The position numbers and the translations under genes are program-made. Shown here one piece after another: positions 63,337-64,000 of a stretch of 64,000 bases of DNA. Below the pieces are notes generated by a model. That model was given only the letters and a program-made list of their open reading frames with translations, searched no databases and had not been told where the DNA came from. This DNA is from Falsiroseomonas algicola (lineage in GTDB: Bacteria; Pseudomonadota; Alphaproteobacteria; Acetobacterales; Acetobacteraceae): positions 62,001-126,000 of the forward strand of contig NZ_JAAIKB010000003.1 of assembly GCF_011040385.1 (NCBI RefSeq), written 5' to 3'. The stretch's first letter is position 1, and each line of letters opens with the position of its first letter.

Positions 63337-64000
63337 CTACTGCGCGAGGAGACCCCACAGCAGCGGCAGCAGCAGTGCCGTCGCCAGCGCGTTCAGCCCC
63401 ATCGCGAGCCCGCTGAAGGCGCCGGCGGTGGCGTTGACGCTCAGCGCCCGCGCCGTGCCGATGCCGTGCGAGGCGGTGCCGATGGCGATGCCGCGCGCCC
63501 GCCAGTCCCTGACGCCCGCCCAGTCCAGCACCACCGGGCCGAGCGCCGCGCCGACGATGCCGGACAGGATGACCACCACGGCCGTCAGGCTCGGCAGGCC
63601 GCCGATGCGCTCCGCGATGCCCATGGCGACGGGGGTGGTGACGGATCGCGGCGCCAGGCTCGCTACCACCTCCGGCGCCGCGTCGAGCGCCAGCGCGATG
63701 CCGATGCCCGCGAGAGCCGCGAAGGCGCCGCCCAGGATGATGGAGGCCGTGGCCGCCAGCGCCGATCGCCGGACGAGGGCGAATTGGCGATAGAGCGGCA
63801 CGGCCAGCGCCACGGTGGCCGGACCCAGCAGGAAATGGACGAACTGCGCGCCGCTGAAATAGGCGCGGTAGTCGATCCCCGCCGCCAGCAGCCCGCCGGC
63901 CAGCAACACGACGGCGATCAGCACCGGGTTCGCCAGCGGATGGCGCCCGCACCAGGCATGCACCCGCAGCGCCGCCAGCCAGGCCAGCAGCGTCGCCGTC
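63337..64000 (-). CDS. LrgB/CidB-family membrane protein, 5' end outside the window
   Basis: The visible part (about 221 residues) is an LrgB/CidB-type multi-pass membrane protein: NPVLIAVVLLAGGLLAAGIDYRAYFSGAQFVHFLLGPATVALAVPLYRQ, APRSVTTPVAMGIAERIGG, and GTASHGIGTARALSVNATAGAFSGLAMGLNAL. The open frame continues to the window edge, so the true start is beyond 64000. In other bacteria LrgB pairs with LrgA in holin-like modulation of murein hydrolase activity or metabolite export; no lrgA is visible here. It ends three bases from the secreted-protein gene's stop on the other strand. Confidence 0.85.
   Translation of the reverse strand, partial: TATLLAWLAALRVHAWCGRHPLANPVLIAVVLLAGGLLAAGIDYRAYFSGAQFVHFLLGPATVALAVPLYRQFALVRRSALAATASIILGGAFAALAGIGIALALDAAPEVVASLAPRSVTTPVAMGIAERIGGLPSLTAVVVILSGIVGAALGPVVLDWAGVRDWRARGIAIGTASHGIGTARALSVNATAGAFSGLAMGLNALATALLLPLLWGLLAQ

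Overview
This 64 kb window reads as ordinary chromosomal DNA from a very GC-rich (roughly 70%) alphaproteobacterium. The best guess is a member of the Acetobacteraceae (Roseomonas-like). The lineage call is inference: it rests on alphaproteobacterial gene orders (rpmH-rnpA-yidD-yidC-engB-argB, rnd-lptC-lptA-lptB-rpoN-hpf, Hsp20 next to DUF1150, def-fmt-truA near dapE/dapD) and on protein flavour (AapJ-type amino-acid binding proteins, PHB-linked patatin/3-hydroxybutyrate dehydrogenase). No insertion sequence, prophage, integrase, CRISPR array or toxin-antitoxin pair was seen. Genes are dense, mostly with ATGA/GTGA/TGATG junctions or short gaps.

Layout. 0-5.8 kb: ftsY, a secreted DUF4189 protein, two tandem AapJ-like solute-binding proteins, a proline-rich secreted protein coupled to a Nudix hydrolase, and a small uncertain ORF. 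5.9-10.8 kb: central carbon genes pgk, gap and tkt on the minus strand, interrupted by a plus-strand DUF6636 gene. 10.8-22.4 kb: a mixed region with a ChaA-type antiporter, a secreted esterase, a VIT-family membrane protein, a membrane-anchored coiled-coil protein, an M20-type carbamoylase, a class II aldolase, a possible permuted papain-like protein, an EamA transporter, an RlmI-like rRNA methyltransferase, DUF3293 and a zinc alcohol dehydrogenase. 22.4-29.7 kb, minus strand: a TIMP/netrin-like plus TPR plus pentapeptide-repeat protein, a patatin and 3-hydroxybutyrate dehydrogenase pair, a disulfide oxidoreductase, a Bug/TctC binding protein, and Hsp20 with DUF1150.

29.8-35.8 kb: def-fmt-truA on the plus strand converges on an Ldh-type dehydrogenase, a small membrane protein, dapE and dapD. 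35.9-39.7 kb: a GGDEF cyclase overlapping a DUF2336 gene, then an APH-fold kinase. 39.7-50.4 kb, minus strand: argB, a small secreted protein, engB, yidC, yidD, rnpA, rpmH (with a clear sigma-70 promoter), hpf, rpoN, lptB, lptA, lptC and rnd. 50.5-53.6 kb: a MASE1 protein with a degenerate GGDEF domain, tRNA-Leu(CAG) with its own promoter, and an NDUFA9-like protein. 53.8-61.7 kb: gltD-gltB, a GH10 glycosidase whose start overlaps the gltB stop, and a glutathione S-transferase. 61.7-64 kb: three small secreted-protein genes, the first apparently frameshifted, and an lrgB gene cut by the window edge.

Most of the window is housekeeping: protein targeting and insertion (FtsY, YidC, YidD), start-methionine processing (Def, Fmt), lysine/peptidoglycan precursor synthesis (DapD, DapE), LPS export (LptA, LptB, LptC), nitrogen assimilation (GltB, GltD, RpoN) and glycolysis/pentose phosphate. 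I found no convincing new multi-gene system. The most unusual items are a two-state hairpin that could act as an RNA thermometer before hsp20, the permuted papain-like candidate, the TIMP-like/TPR/pentapeptide fusion, the xylanase-family gene coupled to gltB, the GGDEF-DUF2336 pair, and two families of palindromic intergenic repeats.
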